This document shows positions 42,179 through 51,082 of a stretch of 64,000 bases of DNA, piece after piece. Source of the stretch: Bdellovibrionales bacterium GWA2_49_15 (GTDB lineage Bacteria; Bdellovibrionota; Bacteriovoracia; Bacteriovoracales; Bacteriovoracaceae); contig MEPP01000023.1 of assembly GCA_001769855.1 (NCBI GenBank), positions 98,250-162,249 of the forward strand, in the 5' to 3' direction. The position numbers and the translations under genes were made by a program. The notes under the pieces are model-generated. The model was not told the origin of the DNA. It did no database searches and was given only the letters and a program-made list of their open reading frames with translations. How positions within the stretch are numbered: position 1 is the stretch's first letter; every line of letters begins with the position of its first letter.

Positions 42179-43874
42179 ACGATGAAAAAAGATTATTGCT
42201 AAAAAGGGTTATGTCAGCGCTTGTTTGCGGCTGGACAAATTCCTTAAAAAAAATATCAAAGTAATTGGATTTTTCCTGTGCCGTTTTAAGGGACTCCCTG
42301 ATGGTGGACTGGAGTGTCCTGGGGTCATGGACGATTTTAAAAAGGATGTTCTCAAATTTTTCCGGGATAAAATTAAGGGTATGTTTAGATCGACTGCCCA
42401 CGACGAGGCAGGGAATTTTGGTCATAAAGGCATCAACGAAGGCACTGGTTCCGGTTGAAATAATAATTTCCGCATTGGACACGACCTCAGCGAAACGCTC
42501 CACATACTTGTATTTAAATTTATCGCCCAATTTTGCGGTGATATAACTCTTGAGGTGTTCCTTGTTCGTTGCGGGATGGAGAGAAATAAATAAGTTTTTC
42601 TGGTGGATATCCGATTGGGAGATAAAGTCAATGATCTCCTCCGACTGAGGAAGCATGTTGGGTAAAACAATAAAGCAGTTGTTTTCGTTTTTGTGGGGAG
42701 AGATGTCTTTTTTATGAATTCTAAACGCGGGGGCGCACTCGTAACATACCCCTGGGATATTGGTAAAACTGGCAACGATTCCGGCCCCATAGAAAAAAAT
42801 TTTGCTGGCCGAAACGTTTTGCTCCACCTCACCTGAAATCGCCTGATAGCCGATGGCCTGAAAAGGACTAAAAAAAGCACCGACGTAACTAGCGATCTTG
42901 AGATCATTAAAAAAAGTTTTGAATCCTAAATTTTGAACATTGTCGAGCGGCTGGGCCTCGTACCAGTCCAGGAGACCGGACACCTTCGGCCCATTCTTGG
43001 CCAATCGTTGGGCAAGGCGATAACGAAGAAGGAAGGTCATATTGTCTCGGGAAAACAAACTCCGGATTTCATTTCTCAAGATAGGAGCGAATATATCAGG
43101 TGGGAATTTAAGAAACATCACCTTAATAGAGGCACCGATAACCCAAAGGTAGTCGGGCAACTTAAGAAAGTCTTCCATAATAACAAAGGGTGTTTTACAG
43201 AGACGCATTTCTTTATAACATCTGCGCAGATCTTGAATTCTATTCAAGTAGGGGAGATAGTGCCAATTTTTTTCCGGGGTACTTCGGATGAAGTTCCCAA
43301 AGAATGGGTCGTTATACTCGTGATTACTAAATGACTTCTCACTGACAAAGGTGTCGACCAGGCAGATGGGATTGGCGACTGGCGTTGCCCTGTGGCGGCC
43401 CTGACCAGCATAATAAATATGTCGGATACTTCGAAAGATAAAAAGAATCATGGAATAGACAAAACGAAGCAGAAAAAAATATTTAACTTTTTGCCGCCAT
43501 GTTTGCGTGTCAGCGACGGTGATTTTTACCTTCGCAACTTCAGGATTGGCGCTTAAGGCGTCTTGAATAAGTTTATTTTCACATACAATCTCATCGACCC
43601 TTTCCTCCGCCACTTTTTTCATGGCATAGCGAATGAAACACCAGGTTTGAAAAAAAGGACTAAAAAAAATATTTCGCGAGCTAACAGAGGTCGCCCACCA
43701 CTCCGGCCGATGTCCATGTAGTTTACACAGGCCATTCACATACTCGTTAAAACCACCAATTTCCTGCTTAGAAAAAGCATCAAATTCCTGGGGCCTAAAA
43801 AGCATCCTGTTATCGGCCGTGAGGTACTGCTCATGAACCTTATAATTTTGATGGATGACAAGAATATTCATCAA
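42156..43874 (-). CDS. surface-carbohydrate biosynthesis protein, glycosyltransferase-like
   Basis: 572 residues. I recognise no exact family. The C-terminal half has the look of a GT-B donor domain: FIVLPNMLPQSEEIIDF, NLFISLHPATNKEHLK, and AEIIISTGTSAFVDAFMTKIPCLVVG, similar to capsule glycosyl- or glycerophosphotransferases and to surface carbohydrate proteins of Leptospira-type loci. A hydrophobic stretch near residues 130-150 may touch the membrane. It abuts the cytidylyltransferase stop with no gap and overlaps the deacetylase by 23 bp (GTG start), so it belongs to the same operon and probably uses the CMP/CDP-activated residue. Confidence 0.6.
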   Translation of the reverse strand: MMNILVIHQNYKVHEQYLTADNRMLFRPQEFDAFSKQEIGGFNEYVNGLCKLHGHRPEWWATSVSSRNIFFSPFFQTWCFIRYAMKKVAEERVDEIVCENKLIQDALSANPEVAKVKITVADTQTWRQKVKYFFLLRFVYSMILFIFRSIRHIYYAGQGRHRATPVANPICLVDTFVSEKSFSNHEYNDPFFGNFIRSTPEKNWHYLPYLNRIQDLRRCYKEMRLCKTPFVIMEDFLKLPDYLWVIGASIKVMFLKFPPDIFAPILRNEIRSLFSRDNMTFLLRYRLAQRLAKNGPKVSGLLDWYEAQPLDNVQNLGFKTFFNDLKIASYVGAFFSPFQAIGYQAISGEVEQNVSASKIFFYGAGIVASFTNIPGVCYECAPAFRIHKKDISPHKNENNCFIVLPNMLPQSEEIIDFISQSDIHQKNLFISLHPATNKEHLKSYITAKLGDKFKYKYVERFAEVVSNAEIIISTGTSAFVDAFMTKIPCLVVGSRSKHTLNFIPEKFENILFKIVHDPRTLQSTIRESLKTAQEKSNYFDIFFKEFVQPQTSADITLFSNNLFSSCDKNVGV

Positions 43875-44630
43875 CTAATAGGGCGTCGAGGTTTCGGTGA
43901 AACCTGCATCTCTCAGCCATTGCTCCAGCATGGGAACCTGCCAGAGATAATCGATATCGCCCCCTCCGGGTGCCTGCTCAAAGTAGCCGATATTTTTTCC
44001 CATCCAAAGAAAAGGCGGGGTATTTTGCGAGATATCGATCAGACTTTCAGATCGAACGACGGTAAAACCACCATCCGCAAAAAAGGTCGGATGGTGCGAG
44101 CTTCGATCACAGGAGATCTTATGGTCAAATTTATCAAAGGAAACATAGGGTTTAAGGATCAGCTTTGAACCATTGGACAAGGTCCTGGCCCTCTCAGGAG
44201 CGTACATATCATAGCGGGCGACGGAAATTACAGAATCCAGCTCTCGATGCTCGTTCAGCATCTCGATTGCCTTATCAATGCCATGAGTAGTCAGGTTGGG
44301 GGCATTACAGAGCGTGATGACAAAATATTTTACCTTCTGCTTGGCCAGGATTAGCTTTGCACAATGGGTGATGGCATCGTGAATTAATGACTCGTCCGTA
44401 CAAAGTTCGTCTGGTCTCATCACCACCTTGGCCCCAAAGCTCTCGGCCACCGCAGCAATGTTCTTACAATCCGTAGAACAGTATATTTCGTTCACATATT
44501 TGGAGTTTTTACAGGCCATCAGGGGATATTCAAGAACCTTGCGCCCCAAAATCGCCTTAATATTTTTACCAGGTAACCCCTTACTTCCACCACGACCAAA
44601 CAACATTGAAACAATCACTTTTGACTCCAT
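43875..44630 (-). CDS. NeuA-like cytidylyltransferase (1)
   Basis: 251 residues. GRGGSKGLPGKNIKAILGRKVLEYPL is the CTP-binding loop of CMP-sialate/CMP-sugar synthetases (shown as a motif of conserved RGGSKGLPGKN), followed by IYCSTDCKNIAAVAESFGAKV and a conserved C-terminal GGGDIDYLWQ block. It should activate an acidic or other sugar with CMP or CDP. It heads a minus-strand operon with the glycosyltransferase-like, deacetylase and fusion genes and is divergent from a second cytidylyltransferase at 44727, with 96 bp between them. Confidence 0.85.
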   Translation of the reverse strand: MESKVIVSMLFGRGGSKGLPGKNIKAILGRKVLEYPLMACKNSKYVNEIYCSTDCKNIAAVAESFGAKVVMRPDELCTDESLIHDAITHCAKLILAKQKVKYFVITLCNAPNLTTHGIDKAIEMLNEHRELDSVISVARYDMYAPERARTLSNGSKLILKPYVSFDKFDHKISCDRSSHHPTFFADGGFTVVRSESLIDISQNTPPFLWMGKNIGYFEQAPGGGDIDYLWQVPMLEQWLRDAGFTETSTPY

Positions 44631-44726
44631 AAACTCGGTGTTCTATAACGTTGGGCAAGAATAATTTATCTACTGGGATTTGACAAAAAAAAGAAACTAA
44701 CGCAACACGCGAAGCGAGAGAGTTAT

Positions 44727-45440
44727 ATGAAGAATCATAAAAAAATCATTGCCATGATTCCCGCCCGCATGGGGAGTCAGAGATTGCCGAGAAAAAATAC
44801 GGCGTTAATAGCTGGCAAACCGCTGGTCGCTTACGCTATTCTGGCCGCTAAGGCCTGCCCCTATTTTGATCAGGTTATTGTGAATACCAATGACCCGCGG
44901 GTGGTGGCCATTGCCAAGAGTTACGGCGTCGAGGTGTATAATCGGGCCGAGGAGTTCGCCCACTCTGAGGCCAGGTCGGATGAGGTCGTCAACGAATTTT
45001 TGAGTGCTTTTCCCTGCGATGTGATTGCCTGGGTCAATACCACTTCACCCCTTCAACCTTTGGGAGAGATTACCAAAGCGGTCGATTATTTTTTTGAGAA
45101 TTCTCTCGATGCGCTTTTCACGGTGTACAATGAAAAGGTGCATTGCATGTATCAAGACCAAGCGGTTAACTATAGTTTAAAAGAGCTATTTGCGAAGACT
45201 CAAGACTTACAACCTGTTCAGCGGTTTGTTTATTCAGTGATGATGTGGAACGCGCCCATTTTTTTAGAAACATATAGAAAGACCGGAGCCGCTTTTTTCT
45301 GCGGTAAAACCGGAACCTTTCCTGTGTCCAAGCTGACGTCAATTCTCATTAAGGACAAAGAAGATTTGATGGTGGCCGACAGTATTGCTTCCAAAATCGT
45401 ACCCGTTGAACATTATGAGCTTCAATATTATAAGGACTAG
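44727..45440 (+). CDS. NeuA-like cytidylyltransferase (2)
   Basis: 237 residues. IPARMGSQRLPRKNTALIAGKPLVAY is a slightly divergent CTP loop (ARMGSQRLPRKN, closer to SpsF/KdsB-type enzymes), then VIVNTNDPRVVAIAKSYGVEV and VNTTSPLQP. It is first in a tight operon with a Gfo/Idh/MocA oxidoreductase, an Ldh_2 oxidoreductase, a GT2 fusion, an SDR and a GT4. The sugar acid it activates is unknown; no NeuB-type synthase is in the window. Confidence 0.83.
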   Translation: MKNHKKIIAMIPARMGSQRLPRKNTALIAGKPLVAYAILAAKACPYFDQVIVNTNDPRVVAIAKSYGVEVYNRAEEFAHSEARSDEVVNEFLSAFPCDVIAWVNTTSPLQPLGEITKAVDYFFENSLDALFTVYNEKVHCMYQDQAVNYSLKELFAKTQDLQPVQRFVYSVMMWNAPIFLETYRKTGAAFFCGKTGTFPVSKLTSILIKDKEDLMVADSIASKIVPVEHYELQYYKD

Positions 45441-45441
45441 T

Positions 45442-46608
45442 ATGACACCAAATGTTCTCATTATCGGCGCTGGCATGTACGTCCTCGGTCGGGATGACAG
45501 AGACCTTGGCACAATTTTGCCAACCTTATTGCAAGAGCAGGCCAAGGGAGAAATTGGGGAAATCTTTGTAGCTTCAAGTCGAGTCACCTCTGCCAAGGCA
45601 GGTCTTGAAAAACTTAAAATTCTTGCCAGCAAGTTACAGGTTGGACCCAAGGTAAAATTTTTTCCAGCGGCACAAGATAATCATGAGGAGTATCTCAAGA
45701 TCGCAAAGGAAACTAAAAATTTAATCGCCATCGTTGCCGTTCCCGATCATCTGCATTTTAAGATCACCAATGACCTCTTGGACTTAGGCATTCCGACGAT
45801 GGTCGTGAAGCCGTTCACGACGACCTTGTCCGATGCCATCGCGCTGACAAAAAAGGCCCAGGGAAAAAAGATTTTCGGCGCAGTTGAATTTCATAAACGT
45901 TTCGATGAAGCCAATATTCTTTTGAAAGATGCGCTTACTGACAATAAAATCGGTGATCTTCTGTACGTGCTGGTTGAATATTCCCAGAAGAGATTGATTC
46001 CTCTTGAGGTTTTTAAAGAATGGTCTGCGAAAACAAATATTTTTCAATATCTGGGAGTCCATTACGTCGATCTGATCTACCATATGACGGGGGCGCGTCC
46101 TGTGCGTGTTTCGGCCACCGGTCAGAAGAACTTGCTTCTGGCCCATGGGATTGATACCTATGATTCAATTCAGGCGAACATCTTATGGGAAGCCAGGAGT
46201 GGAAAAAATTTCAACTCTGTCTTTCTGACCAATTGGATTGACTCCAATAAAACTTCCAGTATGTCTGATCAAAAAATTAAGGTGATCGGGACCTCTGGCC
46301 GCATTGAAAGTGATCAAAAGAATCGTGGCCTGCAAATGGTCGATGGGGAAGGCATCGAGGATGTTAATCCTTATTTTTCAAAGTCCTTCAAGAAAAAAGA
46401 TGGTTGTTATGTCGATGGTTATGGGCCCAAGTCGATTAGACAGTTTTTACAGGATTGCAAAAAAAGAACTTATTCTGCCACCGCGACTTTTGCGGATGCC
46501 GTGATCTCAGCATCCGTGACCGAGGCCGTGGGAGAAAGCTTGCGCTCCAATAACCAGTGGGTCGAGATTAAACATAATTTGATCAAGGATTTTTTAAATG
46601 TCCAATAA
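45442..46608 (+). CDS. Gfo/Idh/MocA family oxidoreductase
   Basis: 388 residues from the ATG at 45442, one base after the previous stop and with AAGGA upstream; the longer open frame overlaps that gene. VLIIGAGMYV binds NAD(P). VVKPFTTTLSDA corresponds to the EKP motif (Glu replaced by Val, Lys kept), and VHYVDLIYHMTG holds the usual HxxD catalytic pair. Such enzymes oxidise or reduce nucleotide sugars or cyclitols. It overlaps the next start by 11 bp. Confidence 0.83.
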   Translation: MTPNVLIIGAGMYVLGRDDRDLGTILPTLLQEQAKGEIGEIFVASSRVTSAKAGLEKLKILASKLQVGPKVKFFPAAQDNHEEYLKIAKETKNLIAIVAVPDHLHFKITNDLLDLGIPTMVVKPFTTTLSDAIALTKKAQGKKIFGAVEFHKRFDEANILLKDALTDNKIGDLLYVLVEYSQKRLIPLEVFKEWSAKTNIFQYLGVHYVDLIYHMTGARPVRVSATGQKNLLLAHGIDTYDSIQANILWEARSGKNFNSVFLTNWIDSNKTSSMSDQKIKVIGTSGRIESDQKNRGLQMVDGEGIEDVNPYFSKSFKKKDGCYVDGYGPKSIRQFLQDCKKRTYSATATFADAVISASVTEAVGESLRSNNQWVEIKHNLIKDFLNVQ

Positions 46609-47653
46609 TCATGTCGCCTACGAGGAACTCTACCAATTCATCCTGGGATGCTTGCGCAAGGTTGGGGTTTGTACCGAATCTGCCACCTGTGTCGCCGAAG
46701 GACTGGCAAGTACCTCGCTCTTTGGAATTGATTCTCATGGAATCAAACTGCTGCCCCATTATGTGCGTGCGGCCAAAAACGGTCGCATTAATTTAAATCC
46801 GAAATATCAATTCACCCTTAAGTCCCATTGTGCTGGGGTGCTCGATGCCGATCATGCCTTTGGACATCATGCGGGAACTGTGGCCATGAACCAGGCCATA
46901 GAATTGGCAAAAGAATTTGGTCTTGGGGCCATTTCCGTTGCCAACTCCAGCCATTATGGTGCGGCGGGATTTTTTGCCATCAAGGCGGCCTACCAGGATA
47001 TGATCGGCTTAAGTTTTACCCATGCCGATTCACTCATGCTGAGTGCCAATGGGAAGCGTCCCTTTTTTGGTACGAATCCGATCTCTTTTTGTGCTCCCGT
47101 CGAAGGGGAAGAGCCGTTTTATCTAGATATGGCCACCACCAGTATCAGCTGGAATCAAGTTATGCTGAGTTCCTCTCAGGATCAAAACCTGCAGGCGGGA
47201 TGGGCGGTTGATGAAAATGGCGATGGCACGATTGAGCCGAAGTTGGCCCGGGCCCTAAATTCCATTGGTGGATATAAGGGATACGGGCTCAGTATGATGA
47301 TTGAGATTTTATGTTCCCTACTGACCGCAATGCCTTTTGGTCGTCATATCTCCAGTATGTATAAAACACCGATTTCTGAGCATCGGCATTTGGGCCATTT
47401 CTTTTTGGCCATCAATATCGCGGCCTTTACTGAGGTCGATGATTTTAAAAAACGACTTAAGGAAATGATGACTGAAATTAGACAGGAGCCCTCGAAAGGG
47501 ATTGCCGCTGTGATGTGTCCTGGGGACCCGCAAAAGGCCCATAAGAAAAATCGTTCAGAGAAAGGTATTCCTGTGTTAGATGTGACTTGGAAAGAATTTG
47601 AAGGTTTGGCGCGAGATCTTGAGGTGCCACTACCCAATGTTAAAAGAGGATAA
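46598..47653 (+). CDS. malate/L-lactate dehydrogenase-like (Ldh_2) oxidoreductase
   Basis: 351 residues of the Ldh_2/YlbC/MdH family: STSLFGIDSHGIKLLPHYV, NSSHYGAAGFF (the catalytic His), FGTNPISFCAP, DMATTSISWNQV, GWAVDENG, and GGYKGYGLSMMIEIL. These NAD(P)-dependent enzymes reduce 2-keto acids. Inside a polysaccharide operon between a Gfo/Idh/MocA enzyme and a GT2 it probably makes a 2-hydroxy-acid or aldonic-type building block for the cytidylyl-activated residue. It is not a usual member of such loci. Confidence 0.85.
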   Translation: MSNNHVAYEELYQFILGCLRKVGVCTESATCVAEGLASTSLFGIDSHGIKLLPHYVRAAKNGRINLNPKYQFTLKSHCAGVLDADHAFGHHAGTVAMNQAIELAKEFGLGAISVANSSHYGAAGFFAIKAAYQDMIGLSFTHADSLMLSANGKRPFFGTNPISFCAPVEGEEPFYLDMATTSISWNQVMLSSSQDQNLQAGWAVDENGDGTIEPKLARALNSIGGYKGYGLSMMIEILCSLLTAMPFGRHISSMYKTPISEHRHLGHFFLAINIAAFTEVDDFKKRLKEMMTEIRQEPSKGIAAVMCPGDPQKAHKKNRSEKGIPVLDVTWKEFEGLARDLEVPLPNVKRG

Positions 47654-47656
47654 ATC

Positions 47657-49018
47657 ATGAGTACTCCCTTGGTCTCGATTATTATCAGAAGCAAAAACGA
47701 AGAGCGATGGATCAAACATTGCCTCGAAGCAGTCTATGAGCAAACGTACAAAAATTTTGAAGTCATTTTAGTCGATAATTTAAGCACCGATGGGACTCTT
47801 CAGAAGGCCGCCAAATTTCCGGTGAAAATTGTCAATCTGGAAAAGTATCTGCCCGGTCATTCCCTGAATTTTGGAATTGAACATTCCAAGGGCGAAATTT
47901 TGGTTTTTTTATCGGGCCACTGCATTCCAGTGAATAATACCTGGCTGGGAAATTTGGTGACAGCACTGGCGGACGATAAAATTGCCGGAGTCTACGGTCG
48001 GCAACTTCCCATGAGCTTTACCGCCGCTCAAGATAAGAGGGACCTTCTCATTACCTTTGGTTTGGATGAAAAAATCCAAAAGAAAGACAGCTTCTTTCAT
48101 AATGCCAACAGCGCGATCAAAAGATCGGTCTGGGAGCGCATTCCTTTTGATAACAAGGTTACCAATATTGAAGATCGTATTTGGGCCTCTGAGGTTTTAA
48201 AGCAGGGATATTTCCTGAAATACACCCCGGATGCCGCTGTTTATCACCATCATGGGATTCATCACGGCGGAAACGAGTCGAGAGCGGCGAGCACCCTTGA
48301 GGTGATGGAACAGTTTACCTTTGTTAAAAATGAAGCAAGTCACGGACGAATCAGTCCCGAAAAAATGGAGATCGTGGCCTTGATTCCGGTCAAAGGTGAA
48401 AAGCTTGAGGCCTATCAGGAGCTGCTGTTACAAAAAACCATTGAGTATGCCAAAAGCTTTTCGCTCATTAAAAAAGTCGTTGTTTTAACAGAGTCCGATG
48501 CCATAAAAAAAATCGCCGTGAAGCATGGTGCGCTCGTCCCATTTCTTCGAGATCATTCTTTGTCCAAGGAATACATTGACCTGAGTATGCTTTATGAAAA
48601 ATGTCTCCCCCTCCTCGAGGCGGCGGGAATTCATCCGGATTTACTTGTTTCCCTGGAGCCGACATACTTGGTTCGACCTCCGCAGTTGATCAGCGAGATG
48701 ATCCTTGAGCTTCTGAATTGCGGCTACGATTCTATTGTGCCGGCCTTTTTAGAGTACAATGCCACCTGGAAGTCGGAAAATAATGAGCGAGTCGATGATG
48801 GTGAGATTCCTCGCTCAAAAAAACCACCGCTGCACGTGACCGACAAGGGATTGGGCATGGTTGTCTATCCTGAGTTAGTCAGACATGGACAATTGTATGG
48901 CCAACATCTCGGGCGCTTTATTATGAAGAATCGCTTTTCAAAAGTGGAAATTCAATCTGCCGATGATCTGGCCAATTTTAAAAACTTAATGACGATGGCC
49001 CATGGCGACCACAAATAA
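47657..49018 (+). CDS. GT2 glycosyltransferase fused to a degenerate cytidylyltransferase-like domain
   Basis: 453 residues. Residues 1-~235 are a GT2 domain (VSIIIRSKNEERWIKHCLEAV, ILVDNLSTDGT, and the FLSGHCIPVNNTWL block that replaces DxD in an O-antigen GT2 subgroup). Residues ~238-450 resemble NeuA-type CMP-sugar synthetases: VALIPVKGEKLEAYQ in the place of the CTP loop, VVVLTESDAIKKIAVKHGALVPFLRD, then a later VSLEPTYLVRPP in place of the LQPTSPLR motif. The CTP loop lacks the RGGSK residues, so the second domain may only bind the CMP-sugar. It lies 3 bp after the Ldh_2 gene. Confidence 0.78.
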   Translation: MSTPLVSIIIRSKNEERWIKHCLEAVYEQTYKNFEVILVDNLSTDGTLQKAAKFPVKIVNLEKYLPGHSLNFGIEHSKGEILVFLSGHCIPVNNTWLGNLVTALADDKIAGVYGRQLPMSFTAAQDKRDLLITFGLDEKIQKKDSFFHNANSAIKRSVWERIPFDNKVTNIEDRIWASEVLKQGYFLKYTPDAAVYHHHGIHHGGNESRAASTLEVMEQFTFVKNEASHGRISPEKMEIVALIPVKGEKLEAYQELLLQKTIEYAKSFSLIKKVVVLTESDAIKKIAVKHGALVPFLRDHSLSKEYIDLSMLYEKCLPLLEAAGIHPDLLVSLEPTYLVRPPQLISEMILELLNCGYDSIVPAFLEYNATWKSENNERVDDGEIPRSKKPPLHVTDKGLGMVVYPELVRHGQLYGQHLGRFIMKNRFSKVEIQSADDLANFKNLMTMAHGDHK

Positions 49019-49949
49019 TATGCATCAAGACGTTGTCATCATCGGAGCTTCCGGTTTTATTGGTCGCCACTTGGTCAAGAAGTGTGACCAACCGCTTCGC
49101 TTGCTTTCTCACAAAAGCGCGATTACTGCGAGTGAACGGGTTACTCTTGTTCAAGGGGACCTCTTTGATGTTGAATCACTGCAAAAGCTCATTACTTCCG
49201 GAAGTACCGTAGTTAATCTTGTTTATCTAAGTCAGGGAACATTAGAGGACAATCTCAGGGCGATCGCTAATCTCGTCCAAGTCTGCAGGGCCCAAGGTGC
49301 CAAACGAATTGTCCACTGTAGTACCGCCGTTATCTGCGGCCGCGCCATGGAAGATGTCATTACTGAAGAGACGATGGATCAGCCATTTGATAGTTACGAA
49401 AAAGTAAAATGCGCCATCGAAAAAGCACTCCTTGATCAGACCAAAGAGCAAGCGCTGGAGCTGGCAATCTTACGACCGACTTGTGTCTTTGGTCCGCACG
49501 GTAAAAATTTGGTGATGCTTTTTAATGATCTATCTTCTGGTGCGAATTATAGAAATTATCTCAAATCATGTCTGTACAATAATCGCACCATGAACTTAGT
49601 CAGCGTGAATAACGTAGTCTCGGCTTTGGCCTTTTTAATTGAGTACAATAGGCCCTTGCATGGAGAGCGTTTTATAATTTCTGATGATGAAAATCTGGAA
49701 AATAATTTTCGGTACGTGGAAAAGGCTATCTTGGAAATAATAAAGAAACCTGACTACCAATTTCCGCGTGCAACATGTCCCGAATCAATCCTTTCCTTGA
49801 TCGTGCGGGCCGCCAAAAAATCCAACATCAATCCTCGAAGAAGGTTCATGACGGCCAAACTTGAAAAAATGGGTTGGAAGCGCGAGTTCTCATTTCCCGA
49901 CGAACTCAGACAATTTTTAGAGTGGTATAACCGAGAAAAGAAAAATTGA
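49002..49949 (+). CDS. NAD-dependent epimerase/dehydratase family protein (extended SDR)
   Basis: 315 residues, or 309 from an ATG at 49020 just after the previous stop; the ribosome site does not decide. VVIIGASGFIGRHLV is the cofactor motif; HCSTAVICGRA and SYEKVKCAIEK hold the catalytic residues (YxxxK); LRPTCVFGPHG follows. It is more distant from the sugar-nucleotide epimerases than the others here. It probably modifies the same activated sugar as the operon's other oxidoreductases. Its stop overlaps the TTG start of the next gene. Confidence 0.75.
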   Translation: MATTNNMHQDVVIIGASGFIGRHLVKKCDQPLRLLSHKSAITASERVTLVQGDLFDVESLQKLITSGSTVVNLVYLSQGTLEDNLRAIANLVQVCRAQGAKRIVHCSTAVICGRAMEDVITEETMDQPFDSYEKVKCAIEKALLDQTKEQALELAILRPTCVFGPHGKNLVMLFNDLSSGANYRNYLKSCLYNNRTMNLVSVNNVVSALAFLIEYNRPLHGERFIISDDENLENNFRYVEKAILEIIKKPDYQFPRATCPESILSLIVRAAKKSNINPRRRFMTAKLEKMGWKREFSFPDELRQFLEWYNREKKN

Positions 49950-51082
49950 ATATTCTCAATGTTAATCAAATTCTTGATCCCACGGTGGGGGGGGGAACGG
50001 CCGAGCGAACAGTTCAAATGAGCTATTTTCTGGCACAAGAGGGGATTGATTGCAGCATTTTATGCACTGACTTAGCTCTGTCTGATGAGACGAAACTGTA
50101 CTTGAAAGATGTCAAAATTGCGGCCCTACCTTGCTTAATAAAAAGATTTTACATTCCAATGCCCGACTTCTTTCGCATTAACACACTGGTGAAAAAGGCC
50201 GATCTCGTTCACATCATGAATCACTGGACCATTCTCAATGTCTGGGTTTACCTGCTGGTACGCTGGCACAAGCGTCCCTATGTGGTCTGCCCCGCCGGGG
50301 CCCTGCCGCTTTTCGGCAGATCTCAAACACTTAAAAAACTTTTCAATTGGATCATTGGGAAAAATATTATTAGAAATGCCGATGCCTGTATCGCCGTTAC
50401 CAAAGATGAAATTCCCCAATTTAAAAGCTATGGCGTGGAAGAGCAGAAAGTTGTTGTCATCCCAAATGGGATTCGTTGCGATTACCCCCCCTCTGAAGCA
50501 GGGGCGGCAAATTTTAGGAAAAAATTCAATTTAACCGCCACACCGTTCATTCTTTTTCTCGGTCGCCTGAATTTAATCAAAGGTCCTGACCTTCTTCTGA
50601 ATGCTTTCTGCAAGATTAAAAATGATTTTCCCAGTTTTCATCTCGTCATCGCGGGACCAGACGAAGGACTGCTTGGCGAAATGCAGGCCATGGCAGGCCA
50701 AGAAAAGATTCTTGAGCGGGTGCATTTCATTGGCCCAATTCGCGGCGAAGAAAAACGCCATGCCTACGAAGCCGCCGATCTTTTAGTGATTCCGTCTCGT
50801 CAGGAGGCCATGTCGATTGTCGTTCTGGAGGCCGGAATTTTCGGCACGCCGGTACTTTTTTCGGACCAATGTGGCTTGGGAGAGCTCGCTTCCTTGAACT
50901 GCGGTCACGAGGTTTCAGTCTCGGTAGAGGAAATCCAATCAGGCCTAAAGCTTCTGCTTGGAAATAAAGAACTGCGTCAGACTCTGGGGCGAAATTTACG
51001 CGCACACATTTTGCAGACCTATGACTGGAAAATAGTGGTGAAACAATATCTGAAGCTTTACCAAAAGTTAGTGCGCAGGTAG
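49946..51082 (+). CDS. GT4 family glycosyltransferase
   Basis: 378 residues from a TTG that overlaps the previous stop (TTGA). GT-B fold: NVNQILDPTVGGGTAERTV at the N-terminus (glycine-rich loop), CPAGALPLFGRS, VIPNGIRCDYP, FLGRLNLIKGPDLLLNAF, and the donor-site VIPSRQEAMSIVVLEAGIFGTPVLFSD, with Glu in the E-x7-E pattern. Last gene of the 44727-51082 operon. It converges with the radical SAM gene, overlapping by 15 bp. Confidence 0.88.
   Translation: MNILNVNQILDPTVGGGTAERTVQMSYFLAQEGIDCSILCTDLALSDETKLYLKDVKIAALPCLIKRFYIPMPDFFRINTLVKKADLVHIMNHWTILNVWVYLLVRWHKRPYVVCPAGALPLFGRSQTLKKLFNWIIGKNIIRNADACIAVTKDEIPQFKSYGVEEQKVVVIPNGIRCDYPPSEAGAANFRKKFNLTATPFILFLGRLNLIKGPDLLLNAFCKIKNDFPSFHLVIAGPDEGLLGEMQAMAGQEKILERVHFIGPIRGEEKRHAYEAADLLVIPSRQEAMSIVVLEAGIFGTPVLFSDQCGLGELASLNCGHEVSVSVEEIQSGLKLLLGNKELRQTLGRNLRAHILQTYDWKIVVKQYLKLYQKLVRR

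Noticed and set aside
42225..42546. Plus-strand frames inside 42156-43874
   Set aside because: Shadow frames of the minus-strand glycosyltransferase-like gene; no start context or domain.
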